Positions 33,597 through 45,074 of a DNA stretch of 64,000 bases are shown here, piece after piece (the first letter of the stretch is position 1; each line of letters starts with the position of its first letter). The DNA comes from Ianthella basta (Eukaryota; Porifera; Demospongiae; Verongiida; Ianthellidae). Under the pieces are notes generated by a model. It worked only from the letters and a program-made list of their open reading frames with translations, did not search any database and was not told the DNA's origin. The position numbers were made by a program, and so were the translations under genes. Location of the stretch: assembly GCA_964019415.1 (NCBI GenBank), contig OZ025883.1:4005586-4069585 (forward strand). Reading direction: 5' to 3'.

Positions 33597-35195
33597 TCAT
33601 GTCGATCAAACCTACAGAGGTAGTGCAATAAGCCAGCCTAGTGCTGGAGGAACATGGCTGCCATGCGGAGGACCTGCAGAGTGAGTTACAAACACTTCAG
33701 TATGTAAATTTTATGTTCCCATGATGTGCATTTTGTGTGCCCTGTGGACTGTGTGGCCAGTGCTGCTATTGTCCCACACAGTGCTGTCAGAGTTGTACCA
33801 GCAGACGTTGGTAGCTGAAACCGACTTGGAGATGTCGAAAGGAGAAGGTAGCTACCTGGCTAGCAGAATTTACAAAGTACTACACTCCACACTTCCAGAA
33901 GTGATGACCAGCGCAGTGGATGTACATATAATACAAATTGGGACACAATGAGTCAGCAAATAAGTTGAAAGGTGAAGTGGTCACACTGGTCAATAGTGAA
34001 AACAGCTGCACCCATCCATTCTACTAACTCATAATACTTAATTGTGTAGTTTGTGGCCTTGTATTACTGTATAATAATGAAGTTTAGCTCCACACGTGTG
34101 AATGTACAGAAGTAGCTAGTTGCATTATTCATTGAAAACAAGATAACCTGGCAGACTTTGAATTATCTTCTCATGCAGTGTCTCACACCATGCTGTCAGA
34201 GTTTTACCTATAGATAGAAAGGTTGGTGACTGAGGATGACTGTGAGAGGATGAAAAGTAAAGGAGGGAAGCTACCTGGCTGACCAACTTGTTGTTCCCTA
34301 TTCAGTTCACTAAACCTGCAGTGGTGCATGGACAAATCTGCTGATCTTCTAGACAGGTTTGGATACAAAGAGGAAGGAACACAGTTGAGTGGTTGGTAGG
34401 GTGGTCAGAAGATTCAGTTATTCGCATACAGCTAATGTGGTCTTCGTGTGTGAACATCTGTTCCCACCACTTATATGGTTTGAGTGATACAACATCCCTG
34501 ACATATTGCAACATTCCTGATTCCCCATCCACTCTTAATGGTGCTGCATGCATGTCACTGTCAGCTTTTGCATTCTCTCAGTCTGTGCAGTGCAGTACAG
34601 AATGAATCACACATCACTACTTCTTCCTTAACCACTGTGTTAATGGGAGGACAAATGTTCGTGAATTTAGTGTTTGGGAAAGAGGCACTTTTGCAACATA
34701 ATGTTGTAGAATTATTCACAGGACTGTTGTACTGTTTCACGCTGTCACTTGCCCACAGCTGTGAGATGACAGAATGCCACACATTTTCCATACAAGCAGG
34801 ATTCAGCTTAAGACGAAGACAACATTTAAGAACTGCTCCACTCACAAAAGTATTTGTGAATGTTCTCCGTTTGTGAATTGTGTATACAATGCAATTATGT
34901 GTGTCCAACTGTTGAGTGTATACTATGTAGTGGAAGTAAACAGCGCACATCATGAAGCAGTGAGAAATCAAGTGATTTCTAAATCTATTCACACCCTGCA
35001 GAACTGAATGAGCTCTAGAACGTCACTAGACACCTAGTAACAGCAGACGAGTGCTCTGGGGTGGCTGGGAAGGGAGGGTGGGTGTAGAGGACCATCTTTA
35101 TAAAATGGCATTGTTCAAGCCTGCTGAAGTAGTGCAGGAAACGAATCAAGTCCTGGAGAAACATGACTACCACGTGGAGTGGCTGAAGAGCGAGT
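33597..35195 (+). pseudogene. Decayed cassette-exon relatives (at least four pieces)
   Basis: 33597-33685 carries a second half (KPTEVVQ, stop, LVLEEHGC.AEDLQSE). 33782-33951 has an acceptor ttgtcccacacag and a first half VLSELYQQTLVAETDLE but no normal donor. 34191-34300 reads LSEFYL, stop, RLVTEDDCERM. 34998-35195 reads LNEL, stop, HLVTADECSG and, after a frame change, KPAEVVQETNQVLEKHD. These follow the plan of the intact cassettes (L.ELQQA.LIS.EC ... SP.V....ILKHG), but stops and shifts make most of them unusable. They show that the module family once extended beyond the gene's present end. Confidence 0.65.
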
Positions 35196-35233
35196 TTTGC
35201 TATACCATGTTTTATCAAGTTTTGTTCATGCAC

Positions 35234-35241
35234 TCACACAC

Positions 35242-35306
<65 letters not shown>
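35234..35306. repeat. (CA)n microsatellite
   Basis: About 35 CA units. Confidence 0.98.
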
Positions 35307-35308
<2 letters not shown>

Positions 35309-37504
35309 CTCATCCTTAGACCCTTCACGTACAAGCACTCCGGAAAGGTCTGGGGATGAGATTACACATGCACACCATAATTTTCTGTATTGCAATGGAC
35401 CCCACTCTTTCTCATTTGAGCTTGCAGGTATCCACACACACTGCACATCACTCAATGATTGGTAAAGTTGTAACTGTTTCTAATATCGACTCTACCCCTC
35501 CTGTACCCGTATGTTGCTGGAGATGGATGTCTGGGCTATGCAGGCTAATGTGATGAACATATGTACATTTTACACTTCATTGCTCACTCCTTCACCCCCC
35601 ACCCCACCCACCCCTCCTCTCCCTTCTCCCTCCTTCATTCTCCTTCCCCTCTTCCCTTCCCTTGCCTTGTTCACCCAGGTGTGTGATCACCTAATGCAAG
35701 GTAATCGTCTTGCCCAGCCTAAGCTGTGTTCACCATAGATCTATAGCAAGATTACGGTGATGTGCTGGACCCAAAACCTACACTGCAAGGGTCTTAGGTA
35801 AGGGTAAACAAGTAGTAATTGGCTGTATAGGTCACAGATGCCGTGCATGGATTCTTGCATAACAGCCCTGGTCTTCTGGCAGGTCAGGCTTACTGGTTAT
35901 ATTATGGAGGCTAGCTAAAGTCATGGCAAAGTAGGGTTGGAGGCTCTGGTGTTATTGACTGAATGATGGTTAAAGGTGGCAGCTACCCCATTTCTGCAGG
36001 CTTCTACGAGCAGGTGCAGGTAACTTGCTCTCCTTCCTTGCCTTGCAGTCACAAAGTTGGCCTCCTGGCATATTGTCAGCTTCAATTGGACCAGGTGCAT
36101 ATGTTCAGAGGAATGCACTAAGATGTCAGGCCTGAGGTGAGTTGGCAGGGCTGATAGGAGCACATACAGAACAGTACCCAGGCATACACACAAGCACATG
36201 CACAAATACACACATAGACACTTACACACACACTAGTTGCATGCAACATGTCACTTGCACCTTCTGTGTAAATGTAACCCAAGCCTATCATGAACCATGC
36301 TGTAGTATCTAGCGAAGGCGTACTATCTCACCATAGATGATCTCCCCCATGAAATGCAGAAACTTTGGTATGACTCACAAATTCCACCGTTACAATGTTT
36401 ATACCTCTATGAACGAATAATTGTGGCCTTCTCTGTGTGCTTGTATGTACGCAGAGTACCTTTAAGTAGAGAAAGACTCAAGAAAGACTCTAGCTGAGGA
36501 GTGGGAGTGTACACAAGACAGACTGAGAAGCAATGCTTCCCAGATTAATGAAGAAGACCGGTACCCTTATGAGAATCCCTACATTCTGGAGCCACATTGA
36601 GAGTAAGGATGCATCTATTGAGGCGCCAGTTTGGAGAGTGATCCTTTGGGAAGGTGTACTGAGGACAGTGGAGAAACAAGAACACTGGAAACAAGGCAAA
36701 CCGGGGGAATAGGGGAAGGGAGGGGGGAGGGGCAAAGTAGCACCATGTTCACGGTGGTATGTATTAAACTTTTGCTTACTTATATGCCAATTATTGTGTG
36801 TTTTTTAGCCACTAATGTATGGTTGGCTGTCCTTCCTATGTGCAGATGAGGTTTAGGGTAGACAGGCTGCTATAGATGTGGTACCTAACCCCTTTGTGTA
36901 GGCATGCCTATACATAGTATATCACCTTTTATATATTGCATTAGCAGGAGCTGCTACTGAGAGTTGTACACTGGCTAGAGTGTGGAAGTAGTTGCTGTGA
37001 CAAGGGGGAGATTAAATGCCATATTTGGTGGCCAGTGAATAAAAGACGATAGTTGGATGAAGGAGTGAACAACAATTATCAAGAGAACAGTATGTAGGAA
37101 GGGCTATTTTGTCCCATGGAGGACATTTCCTAGTATGTTCTTCCTAATCTCTGGGAGTTAGGTGGCATTCATCTTTGTGATTTGCCAGAATCATGTACAA
37201 ACAGACAGCAAAGTAACTAAAGTATAAGACAGATTGGTATTTATAATTATACTGTATATTCTTACATAGTGCTCTTTTCAAAAGTACTTTACACTGCATG
37301 GGAGTGATTGCAAGTTAAGACATAACTCAAAATCATAAATATTGGTCAGACAGCAAAATGCACAAATGATGTCATTAAATGTCAGGAATGGGCCACTGTG
37401 GATCCCGTCCCAGTGTGTAAATTAGATCCAGTCTTGGTTTAATAGCTGGCTATAGCATTATTGAGCATGACTGATGGAGACCTGGAGTTGTGCACAGGAG
37501 CATA
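35307..37504. other. Intergenic, no gene supported
   Basis: A C/T-rich tract lies at about 35580-35680 and a G-rich tract near 36700-36735. Short open frames near 36480-36730 read weakly like protein, but no family or splice structure supports them. Confidence 0.4.
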
Positions 37505-37685
37505 CAGTGTATTTTGTCTAAGACAACCACCTGTGGGCCAGTTCCAACTGACCTTTATATAGAGAGGTGGCTGCTTGACAGAGGTAGATTACAGTGGTTT
37601 AGTGCTATTTGGGGCCAGGGAAGCTGGCTGTATATAGAGGTGGCTGCCTTACACAGTGACTATTTTAGACAGGTTCCAGTGTGCC
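37505..37685. repeat. Dispersed repeat, second copy at 54455-54640
   Basis: Both copies run from gtctaagac(a/g).ccacctgtgg to ttagacaggttcca.tgtg and contain gagaggtggctgc. The outer parts are inverted relatives (gtctaagac / ttagac), so it is probably a MITE. In the left copy the middle segment is itself duplicated. Confidence 0.6.
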
Positions 37686-38345
37686 TGTTCATGACGTATA
37701 CATGTTATATATACTCTTTTATATATTTTTACATTAGATATTAGATTTTAGATTGATACAACTGCAATATCAATGGCTGCAGATGGCTAGCTTTGCATGA
37801 TATGTTAGTGTTGCATGACCACCCACAGTGTAACTGCAGGTGTACATTGGGGTCCATGTGTGCATGCATACCATGCAGTAAGAAGACCAATTATTATATT
37901 ATACCAATGCAGTGAGAGAACCAATCGCTGTGCACATGAAAATTTACTGTTATAATGTGGAGCTCTGCAAAACATCTGAACAATCAAAATACAAGTATTG
38001 AGGGGCAAATGACTCAATAGTGCATGCAAGTACCATGCAGCTTTGGGGGTCTTGAAGGAGATTGACAGCAAGTGAACGTGCATCATTGTGGATATCTATA
38101 TTCTTTTCTAGATCTGGCTCTGTCATTACAATGCATTAATTCTGGTGGGGGTGTTTTAGTCAGTACAGATGGATATGTACACATAACATAAGGGGAAGCA
38201 AACAGAGAGCCATTTCCTTTTGCTTGTGTCAGACTATGAGACTTAACTTTGACTGCTTGAAAAAGCATAAATACAAATGACACAGAGCACAACGCTGAAC
38301 TAAGGGTTGCATACTGCCATGCACAGAAATAGATTGCAAACTTAC
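37686..38345. other. Non-coding, no gene seen
   Basis: Downstream of the pseudogene at 38346. I did not find the paralogue's second and third exons here. Confidence 0.4.
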
Positions 38346-39199
38346 TTAAATTCCAATTCTTCATACCAGTCACTTGGGACAAATGACCAAAATACACCGT
38401 TTGAGTCCTGTCTAGGGATGTGAATCCTGAAGCTCTCAGGGTTGACTTGGCATCAAGCAGTTCAACAATGGGTGACGAGGTGTCCAGTCTACTTTTCTCA
38501 AACTCAAAAGTATCTTTGTTTCCAACTACCTACCAGTCTAGGTAGGCGCCTTCTACTTCTGACTGCAGCACAGGATAAGCACCCACAAACCAGTGTTCAT
38601 ATTGATCACGGGTTAGGTTACTTCTTTTCTCATTTATAGTTGTTTCCATTTTCTCCTTAACTTCATTGTAAACTCTCTGATACTTGCGATAGAGTGCCAG
38701 CCTTGTAGTTTTCACGACCTCCCCTTTCACTCCATAGTCTTGCACTTCCTCTGTCAGAGCCTCAGTGATTGTTTGTGCCTCTTTTTCTTCTCATCTGACA
38801 AATCATCAAACCCTCTAATGTCCATTGACCCAAGTACATCTTGATAAATGATACAGACACAACATCACAAAGCTGAAACATTCTCTGCTGCACACATAAT
38901 GAAATGTCAACTATTTTGGCACTTAGATCTTGAGTTTCCAACTCTGAACATAAGGTAGCCCAGGATAGTAGTCTGTTTTGCTTAGTACCCTTGCCGGGCA
39001 GCATAAGAGCTAAGCACTGTTTCTTTGGGATGGTCAAGTCAAAGTCTGATCCAGGCAGAGCGACATCATGCAGCACTTTGTAAAGCCCCTTCAGTTGGTT
39101 TGTTGCTGCAGTTTCAACCTTTTCCGTCTGTGCAGTATCAAAGCATAGTACTGCAGCACTGAAGAGGAACAAGGCTAGACAGCCCAAGGGTTGCATCAT
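38346..39199 (-). pseudogene. Frameshifted paralogue of the secreted-protein gene (exon 1)
   Basis: It starts with ATG ATG CAA at 39199, giving a good signal peptide (MMQPLGCLALFLFSAAVLC). It aligns along its whole length with exon 1 of the gene at 39475: LKGLYKVLHDVALP, then LALMLPGK, YRKYQRVYNEVKEKMET, YEHWFVGAYPVLQSEVEGAY, SPIVELLDAKSTLRASG, and a donor AA|GTAAGT at the same place. Damage is visible. There is a deletion of about 16 codons near 38860, frame changes near 38850 and 38785, an in-frame TAG at 38530-38532 after GAYLDW, and a further shift near 38370. The TATA box is still intact. No downstream exons were recognised. Confidence 0.8.
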
Positions 39200-39263
39200 A
39201 GCCTTCACTGCCTCGCACGTAGAATCTTGAACTTGCTGTTATTAGCTGACAATTGTGACTCTA

Positions 39264-39271
39264 CTTTTATA
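39264..39271 (-). promoter_or_regulatory. TATA box of the minus-strand paralogue
   Basis: TATAAAAG on the minus strand, 65 bp before the first ATG, which suggests a start site near 39235. Confidence 0.65.
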
Positions 39272-39415
39272 TCTTCTGTGGCATTCTGTGAAGCAATGAA
39301 GAAGCTATTTTACAAAACACAGAAGTACATGCATGCTGCACTACTGATACAATATAATTTTGTGTGTTTGAAAATTGTTATCAGTGCAAGGAAGTAGTTT
39401 GGCTGCAAGACTGCA

Positions 39416-39424
39416 TATATAAGG
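39416..39424 (+). promoter_or_regulatory. TATA box of the secreted-protein gene
   Basis: TATATAAGG lies 51 bp before the ATG at 39475, which suggests a start site near 39447. With the box at 39264 it makes a divergent promoter interval of about 275 bp. Confidence 0.7.
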
Positions 39425-39474
39425 AGCTGTAGAGTTTCTGCCAGAACCTGCTGTTGCAAATCCATGCACAGTCA

Positions 39475-40364
39475 ATGGTGATCATGGGTTCCAAGGGCTA
39501 CTTCCTGCTTCTCTTCATGCTTGTATATGTCACTCAGGTGTGCAGAGCCCTTGATGATTTCAAAGAATCAGCACAGAGACTGCAGAAGATTTATGAAATA
39601 TTGCACAATTTGGCACTGCCCAAGGCCCTTCAAGGTGGCCCTTCAAGCAAGCGTCTTGTCATGATGCTACCTGGGAAAGTGCTCTATGAGAAAGACTACT
39701 ACCCCGGCAAGGATTATGTTGATTTCATAACTGACAATGCACGAGCAAGAGACCGATTTGTGGAAATTCCACCATTCAAGATGCAGAATCTCTTCAATTT
39801 GGTTGATGTTGTACCAGGTGTGGATCCTCTTCAGGGACAAGAAAGTGGAGAAAGCTTCTCTGCCTACTACCGAGAAGTGCTTGGACAAATGGACATCAAA
39901 GGCTTAGATGCATTGACTGAAGACCAACAGAAGCACCTCCAAGACTCTGTGAAATTCCTCCTTGAAGAGGTAAATGACCCAGAAGCACCTGACAAAGGAA
40001 TTTCTTGCTGGGATCTGTATCGTCGATATGAAGAAGTGTACAACAATGAAAGAGAAAGAATGGAGCAAGAAATTAATGACAAACGCAACACCCTGACAAG
40101 CGTGGAATATCAGTACTGGTTTCAGCGTACCTATCCAGCCTTGCAGGCTAAGGTTGATGGAGCCTTCTATGATTGGCTCATCAGTGGACAGAAAGACTTG
40201 GTAGAATTGCACAAAGGTAGACTTGGAACGTCATCACCAGGAGCATTGCTCCTGGAGGCTAAGTCAGTCCTGAGAGCTACAGGTGCTGTGGCACTCGATC
40301 GCTCAAAAACTATTTATCCTGTCAACTTTGTTCCTGGCAACTGGTATGAATACTTGAAAGATCC
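39475..40364 (+). CDS. Secreted protein of unknown family, exon 1
   Basis: ATG at 39475, or at 39484 directly before the signal peptide MGSKGYFLLLFMLVYVTQVC. The longer frame upstream begins only with TTG. The mature part starts ALDDFKESAQRLQKIYEIL and holds LVMMLPGKV, a Tyr/Asp-rich loop, and a charged helix (RYEEVYNNERERMEQEIN) likely to form a coiled coil. It continues with YQYWFQRTYPALQAKVDGAF and ends YPVNFVPGNWYEYLKD before donor CC|GTAAGT (phase 2). The three exons give about 672-675 residues. The protein is probably extracellular. I do not recognise a named domain, though proteins with the IYPVNF..NWYEYL and C-terminal patterns seem familiar as uncharacterised fungal and bacterial proteins. 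That needs a search. Confidence 0.85.
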
Positions 40365-41834
40365 GTAAGTTATTCTGGCTCTGCAAATTAATCCTCACTA
40401 TTATTTTATACGTGGCTGCCCTAAATTTCTTTTCATACATGTTCATTGTGCAGCCATAGATGAATGACTAATCCATAATATTGCAACTAAACAGCTTGTA
40501 AAATCTCAGGCATTCAGGTACTGCCTGTTTAGCCCCTATTTAGCCTATTATCAACAGTTGTCCACTTTAGTGGACAAACTTATGCAATCAATTTATGACT
40601 GTTGTTGGCTTTAGGTGACAGTACTAGGTTTTCAATTTCAGTTAGTGCTATGGTTCATATTAGCTATATTCCTCCTGCATGTGGTATATACTGCAGAGTG
40701 CTGTGCCCTATGGTTCAATGCAGGGATGGTACTGAACTTCAGAAAATCTGAATCGATTTGTCTAGATGATAATTCTCTGAAAAGTGCTCCTCTGTACTAA
40801 GTGTATTTCCAGTACACTAAGTTGTAACTGTTGTAACTCAGCATTAACTATCGAGTATTTCCAAGGCCAAAATCCTGCTTATTGCACTAGCTGAATTATC
40901 TGTACAATATGTTTATATAATTGTGCATGTAGGATAGAGGGCAAAACCCTTTTTGAGCATACAGTTTTCATGGCTACTAAGAAACTCTAAGCAACTGTGC
41001 AGAGAAAAATAGTGTCCATTCTTGCCAAGCAAAAATAGTTTTTCTTCCAGATAATGCATCTCCCCAATACACATGGGGCTAGCATGCAAAACGATGCCTA
41101 TGAAGATCAGCAGTGAGAACTGAACATGGCACATTCATTATGAATGGCAGTTCACCAACCTTCAAATGCTCTCAGTAACTGTTGTTAGTCAGAGATATGA
41201 CCTCAGAACAAAGAAATGCTCTAGTCAATAGTATCAGAGGTAAACACATTTCTATCAGATCACCTGGGTTGTTGTGACACATCATGCATTGAAATAAAGG
41301 CACACTTATAGCTCATGTCCCAGAAAAGCATAATATTATACAAAACAAGGAATGGATGTTACACGGAGGAGCATTATCCTAGGACCCTACATGCAAATCT
41401 TTATATTCATAGTAATTGTGAATAAATGACTGTTGCTGACTGATAATCCAGACATTGTACAGGTGAACATGGTGCAATGTACCCCTTGTATGTAGGGTCC
41501 ACTGCTAATGCTCTATTGTGCAACACCTTTTGTGTTATCCTTATAACTTTGCCACATTTGTGTACAAGTTAGTTTGTTGTCTCAAATATTTGTATACTTC
41601 ATGGATTTGATAATTTCTAATGTGTTAGCAAGTAATTATGGGGAATGAAAACAATAATCACGTGTGACTTTCTATTTCAGACAGCTAATCAGGCACCAAT
41701 CTAGGTTTGTGTCAGAGTTAGACAGACATCAACCCTGATCCCATTAGGTTATGTCAGAAAGCAGTTGAAAAAATAATTCTCCTGTGTATGCATAATGAAT
41801 GCCTCTTGAAATAGTCGTTCATTGTATTCACAAA

Positions 41835-42597
41835 TGTGACAGTCGAGGTTAGAAATTAAAAATTATTTCACACAACCGAAAATGCGATTTTTGCATTAAC
41901 GTGAAGAATGACTCTTAAGCTAGCTGTGTACCAAGCGCTAGAGCTGAATTCATCTCCGCAAAGGAGATATAGCCTGTAGACGATCATTACGTGGCACAAA
42001 AGTCGACATTTTGACTATTAATGAGGGCAAAAAATGGCCGCCCGGGATGACGACCGGTGTGTATTTTTTCAAATTTCAAGCATTTGCTCCACTGCTTCTG
42101 CGGTTACAACGCCGTTCCATCCCTTCTGTGCCTTCCTCTTTTGTTGCTGAGCTTACTGAGCTCGATATACTTCTCTCCACTGTGTGCGATAGGCCATATG
42201 CTGATCCTGACTTCCCCGCGAAGAAATTCTCCAGTCAGTGACGTTATCTTCCTTGCGGCGACCTTGACACCAGGTCAGTGAGGTTCTGCGTTGTGTTAAT
42301 GACCACTTCAGTAGCACAGGGAGTGCTGCAAACGGTTTTCGAAGCCATAAACTCGCTGATATGCCGCGACTCTACCGACATGACTGCCAATTCGAAGCTT
42401 GTTCTCTGCGGTGCAAGCTCGTACGGCTTTCAAATAAACACTGATAGGTAGCCAAAGGATTCCCAAAAACACGTTTGTATTAGCCAATCATAGGCACGGT
42501 GCACCATTCCCGCTGCATTCGGTCACGAGTGTTTCGGCGCCATTTTCTCAAAACTTACCCGTTGCATAAGTTTTGATTTCTATTCTCGACTGCCACA
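41835..42597. mobile_element. DNA element with terminal inverted repeats of about 27 bp
   Basis: The left end tgtgacagtcgaggttagaa (41835 on) matches the complement of the right end, tgtggcagtcgagaatagaa (42597 back), continuing to attaaaa against atcaaaa. The interior is GC-richer than the intron around it. An open frame at 42011-42241 has no known domain. No clear target duplication is seen. Confidence 0.7.
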
Positions 42598-42694
42598 AAT
42601 ACAAAATGGCATCATTCACTGTTCTAATTTACTAATATAAATAATTAAGGCATGTTGTTTTGTGTACATGCATACAAAGGCACATGTAATATAT

Positions 42695-42948
42695 AGGCAA
42701 ATAGTTTAAATTTGTGGCCAATACGTAGCAGTTTAATCAACAACTGAATGCAGGATGTTTCGGCCCGAAGGCCTTCGTCAGCTGCGTACAAAACCCTTTC
42801 CTGGCAGTCCTGCTGGTTTTGTATGCAGCTGACGAAGGCCTTCAGGCCGAAACATCCTGCATTCAGTTGTTGAGTAATCTGCTACGTATTGGCCACAAAC
42901 TATTCGCCTACTATACATTGAACAACGTAGCAATGAACCTCTTCTTCT
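42695..42948. mobile_element. Inverted-pair element with hammerhead-like cores and 13-bp target duplication
   Basis: A 13-bp direct repeat ACATGTAATATAT flanks the element (42682-42694 and 42949-42961). Inside, two inverted arms of 100 bp or more (gtggccaatacgtagcag outward ends) each carry CTGACGA-A-GGCC-TTCG-GGCC-GAAAC or a one-base variant, on opposite strands near 42768-42793 and 42827-42853. That is a hammerhead core with a 4-bp stem II and tetraloop, plus one extra A. The long target duplication indicates target-primed insertion, as in Penelope-like elements or LINEs. Confidence 0.75.
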
Positions 42949-43271
42949 ACATGTAATATATGTGACTGCATGTGTGAGTGTCTGTACAATGTGTTTTGCA
43001 TGCTACATAAGTTCATACACACATGTGTGCATTACTGCTGAAATGCAAAGTTAGCTTGCCTGTGTTCTGCAACTTGGATTGTGCTGTGGGCATTGTGTCT
43101 CATCACTTTGGCATAATATTACTGTTTTCCTGATATTACGCCTTCCATTATAATTGTATAATTACATGGAGCATGTATGTAGTATATAATATGTAAGGGG
43201 TATGACTATGCAAGTAATGGCAGCACCTCCATGTGCACAGGATTACCTGGAAGCACTTGTTCCACTTACAG

Positions 43272-44016
43272 GGTTGTCACTCTCAGCCCAGATCAGATCA
43301 ACATTAGACTAGGCCAGTTGGAAGCTCAGAAGTCATTCCTTCAAACCATTGGCAGTTACACCGGTGAGGGCTGCGATATTCAAAATCAAGTTGATGGTGC
43401 AGATACAGCATACAATGACAAAACAGGTTCACTGGAAAATAATGGTACAGCAGTGATGACTAAGCGATGTAAGTGTCTTGTAGCTGGTGGAGACACAGAA
43501 GATACAGATTGTCAAGGTTTTCAAGGGGCACTTGACCTCACTCTTGAAAATGCCCAAGAGGTTGCATTCCAGTACCAAGGCCGAGCAGCTCTTAAAGCTG
43601 TACAGAGTGGCAACAAGGATGCAGTAAATGCTATGATAAGGGGAATCGATGCTCAAATTGCAGAACTAACAGATCAGTTGCAGAATTCTCCTTCTGTACT
43701 GTCAGATGTGGGCGATGCATCAGAAAAAATAGCAGGAAATGCACCATCTGCACCTTGGCTTTACTTTTCTTGGAACTCAGAAGAAAGTCAACAGACAGAG
43801 ACTTCATCTCAATCTTCATTCTCAACCCAGACCTCTTTTCAGGCTAGCTTTGGGCTCTTCAGCATTGGTGGAAGCTTTGGGTACTCTAAATCCACTGCCA
43901 ATGCCTTCAGTTCACTGAAGCAGGATAAAGTTAAAGTAGCTGGACAGATAATGAGGGTTTCGGTCCAGTTGCCCTGGTTCAGACCTGAACTGTTTCGGAA
44001 CGAACAGCTGACACTG
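43272..44016 (+). CDS. Secreted protein, exon 2
   Basis: The acceptor ccacttacag (43271) completes a Pro codon with exon 1. The donor CTG|GTGAGT leaves phase 0. It encodes VVTLSPDQINIRLGQLEAQ, a Cys-bearing segment (EGCDIQNQ and KRCKCLVAGG), an alanine-rich helical part, then SAPWLYFSWNSEESQQ. A Ser/Thr stretch with alternating hydrophobic residues follows (FQASFGLFSIGGSFGYSKS), and the exon closes with RVSVQLPWFRPELF. The alternation suggests amphipathic beta-strands. Whether they contact a membrane is unknown. Confidence 0.8.
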
Positions 44017-44576
44017 GTGAGTTGCTCCTAGTTGGATCTATGCTGTGCAAAATGGATGAATGTTTTACTGAGTGGGAGGATTTCATTTCACTGCATTATA
44101 ATATAAATTATTATTAGTAATCTATAACTAAACCTCTGCCCAATTTAATATTTACTGTGATAATGTACATAGTATTACACTTAGCACGTACAATCCTGAA
44201 TACTCGAAATCCACAGATAGAAACAAAGGTACATTTACATAATTATAACATCATACATTGGAACATATTAAACTAATATTAGTACCTGTTTGAAACTTTA
44301 GATCACTGGCAGGCCCCTTTTCTTATGATAGTATGCATTCTTAAATTTTCTATGGTGTTCTAATTAAAGTGTGTAAGTTGGTGCAATAACATAATTTTGC
44401 ATATGACTCAAGATAGCACAGGTATTTCAATATATTTAACATGCTGTAGTAGTAGTGTGCTTTATATCTTCCACAAACAAGGAACCAACACAAATAATAG
44501 TTATAGTGATTTTTGGAACATTATCACATTGTTTAGTCTGGCTTCTTCTCTCCTTCTTGCTTGTCCTTTCTACCAG
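44017..44576 (+). other. Intron 2 of the secreted-protein gene
   Basis: 560 bp, GT at 44017 and AG at 44575-44576 (ctttctaccag), phase 0. AT-rich with no other feature. The frame open before 44577 is intron read-through. Confidence 0.7.
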
Positions 44577-44969
44577 AGAAAGAAAACTGCCTTTTCTGTG
44601 TCACCAGGGACAAAATCATCGGATAAGGAATTTGTTAAAGCTGTTCTGGACTCTACCAAAAGCGGAAAGCACTACCGCATTCCCCAGTACATCACAGGCC
44701 TCCTCCTGTGCCGTAACCTGGACTTGGAGATCTCGGGCTTAAATCAGCAATCTACCCGAAGTTTTGTAGCAACATCAATGTCAGCTGGTCTTAACGTTGG
44801 ATATGGGCCATTTTCCTTGTCGACCAGCTTTTCCAGCTCCAACCAAAAGGCATCTTTCCATGCAAGCTCGACAGCCACTGGACTGCAGATCAAGGTCCCA
44901 GGCACCCAGGTGATAGGATACTACACTGAAGTGGTGCCCAAATTTCCAGTTGAAGATACCGGAGAGTAG
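44577..44969 (+). CDS. Secreted protein, exon 3 (C terminus)
   Basis: Starts RKKTAFSVSPGTKSSDKEF in phase 0 and ends VVPKFPVEDTGE with TAG at 44967. It contains IPQYITGLLLCRNLDLEIS, then a second serine-rich amphipathic segment (SMSAGLNVGYGPFSLSTSFS) that echoes the one in exon 2. It finishes with LQIKVPGTQVIGYYTEVVP. The two Ser-rich hairpin-like segments look like a duplicated structural unit. Confidence 0.82.
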   Translation, partial: RKKTAFSVSPGTKSSDKEFVKAVLDSTKSGKHYRIPQYITGLLLCRNLDLEISGLNQQSTRSFVATSMSAGLNVGYGPFSLSTSFSSSNQKASFHASSTATGLQIKVPGTQVIGYYTEVVPKFPVEDTGE

Positions 44970-45042
44970 CACCATGTGCAGGAAGGGGAGAGGAAAGGAA
45001 GGTGACTGCCTTGAGTGATTAGGCTACATTAGGCAAATGTGA

Positions 45043-45074
<32 letters not shown>

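Larger units (their letters stand above)
40365..43271 (+). other. Intron 1 of the secreted-protein gene (2.9 kb)
   Basis: GT at 40365 and AG at 43271 with a good match of phases (2 to 2). It holds two mobile elements (41835-42597 and 42695-42948). The rest is AT-rich and empty. Confidence 0.7.

Noticed and set aside
34538-34992. Overlapping ORFs of 112 and 143 residues on opposite strands
   Set aside because: Neither has a recognisable domain or good splice context. Chance open frames near the decayed cassettes are more likely.
35921-36229. Possible short exon near 36050 (ccttgccttgcag acceptor)
   Set aside because: An acceptor-like site alone. The following coding stretch is about 15 codons with no family resemblance and no partner exon.
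39454-39474. Start of the secreted protein at 39454
   Set aside because: The codon is TTG. ATG at 39475 or 39484 directly precedes the signal peptide and lies at a sensible distance from the TATA box.
42011-42281. Protein-coding exon in intron 1 of the secreted-protein gene
   Set aside because: The frames lie inside a terminal-inverted-repeat element, show no domain and have no splice support.
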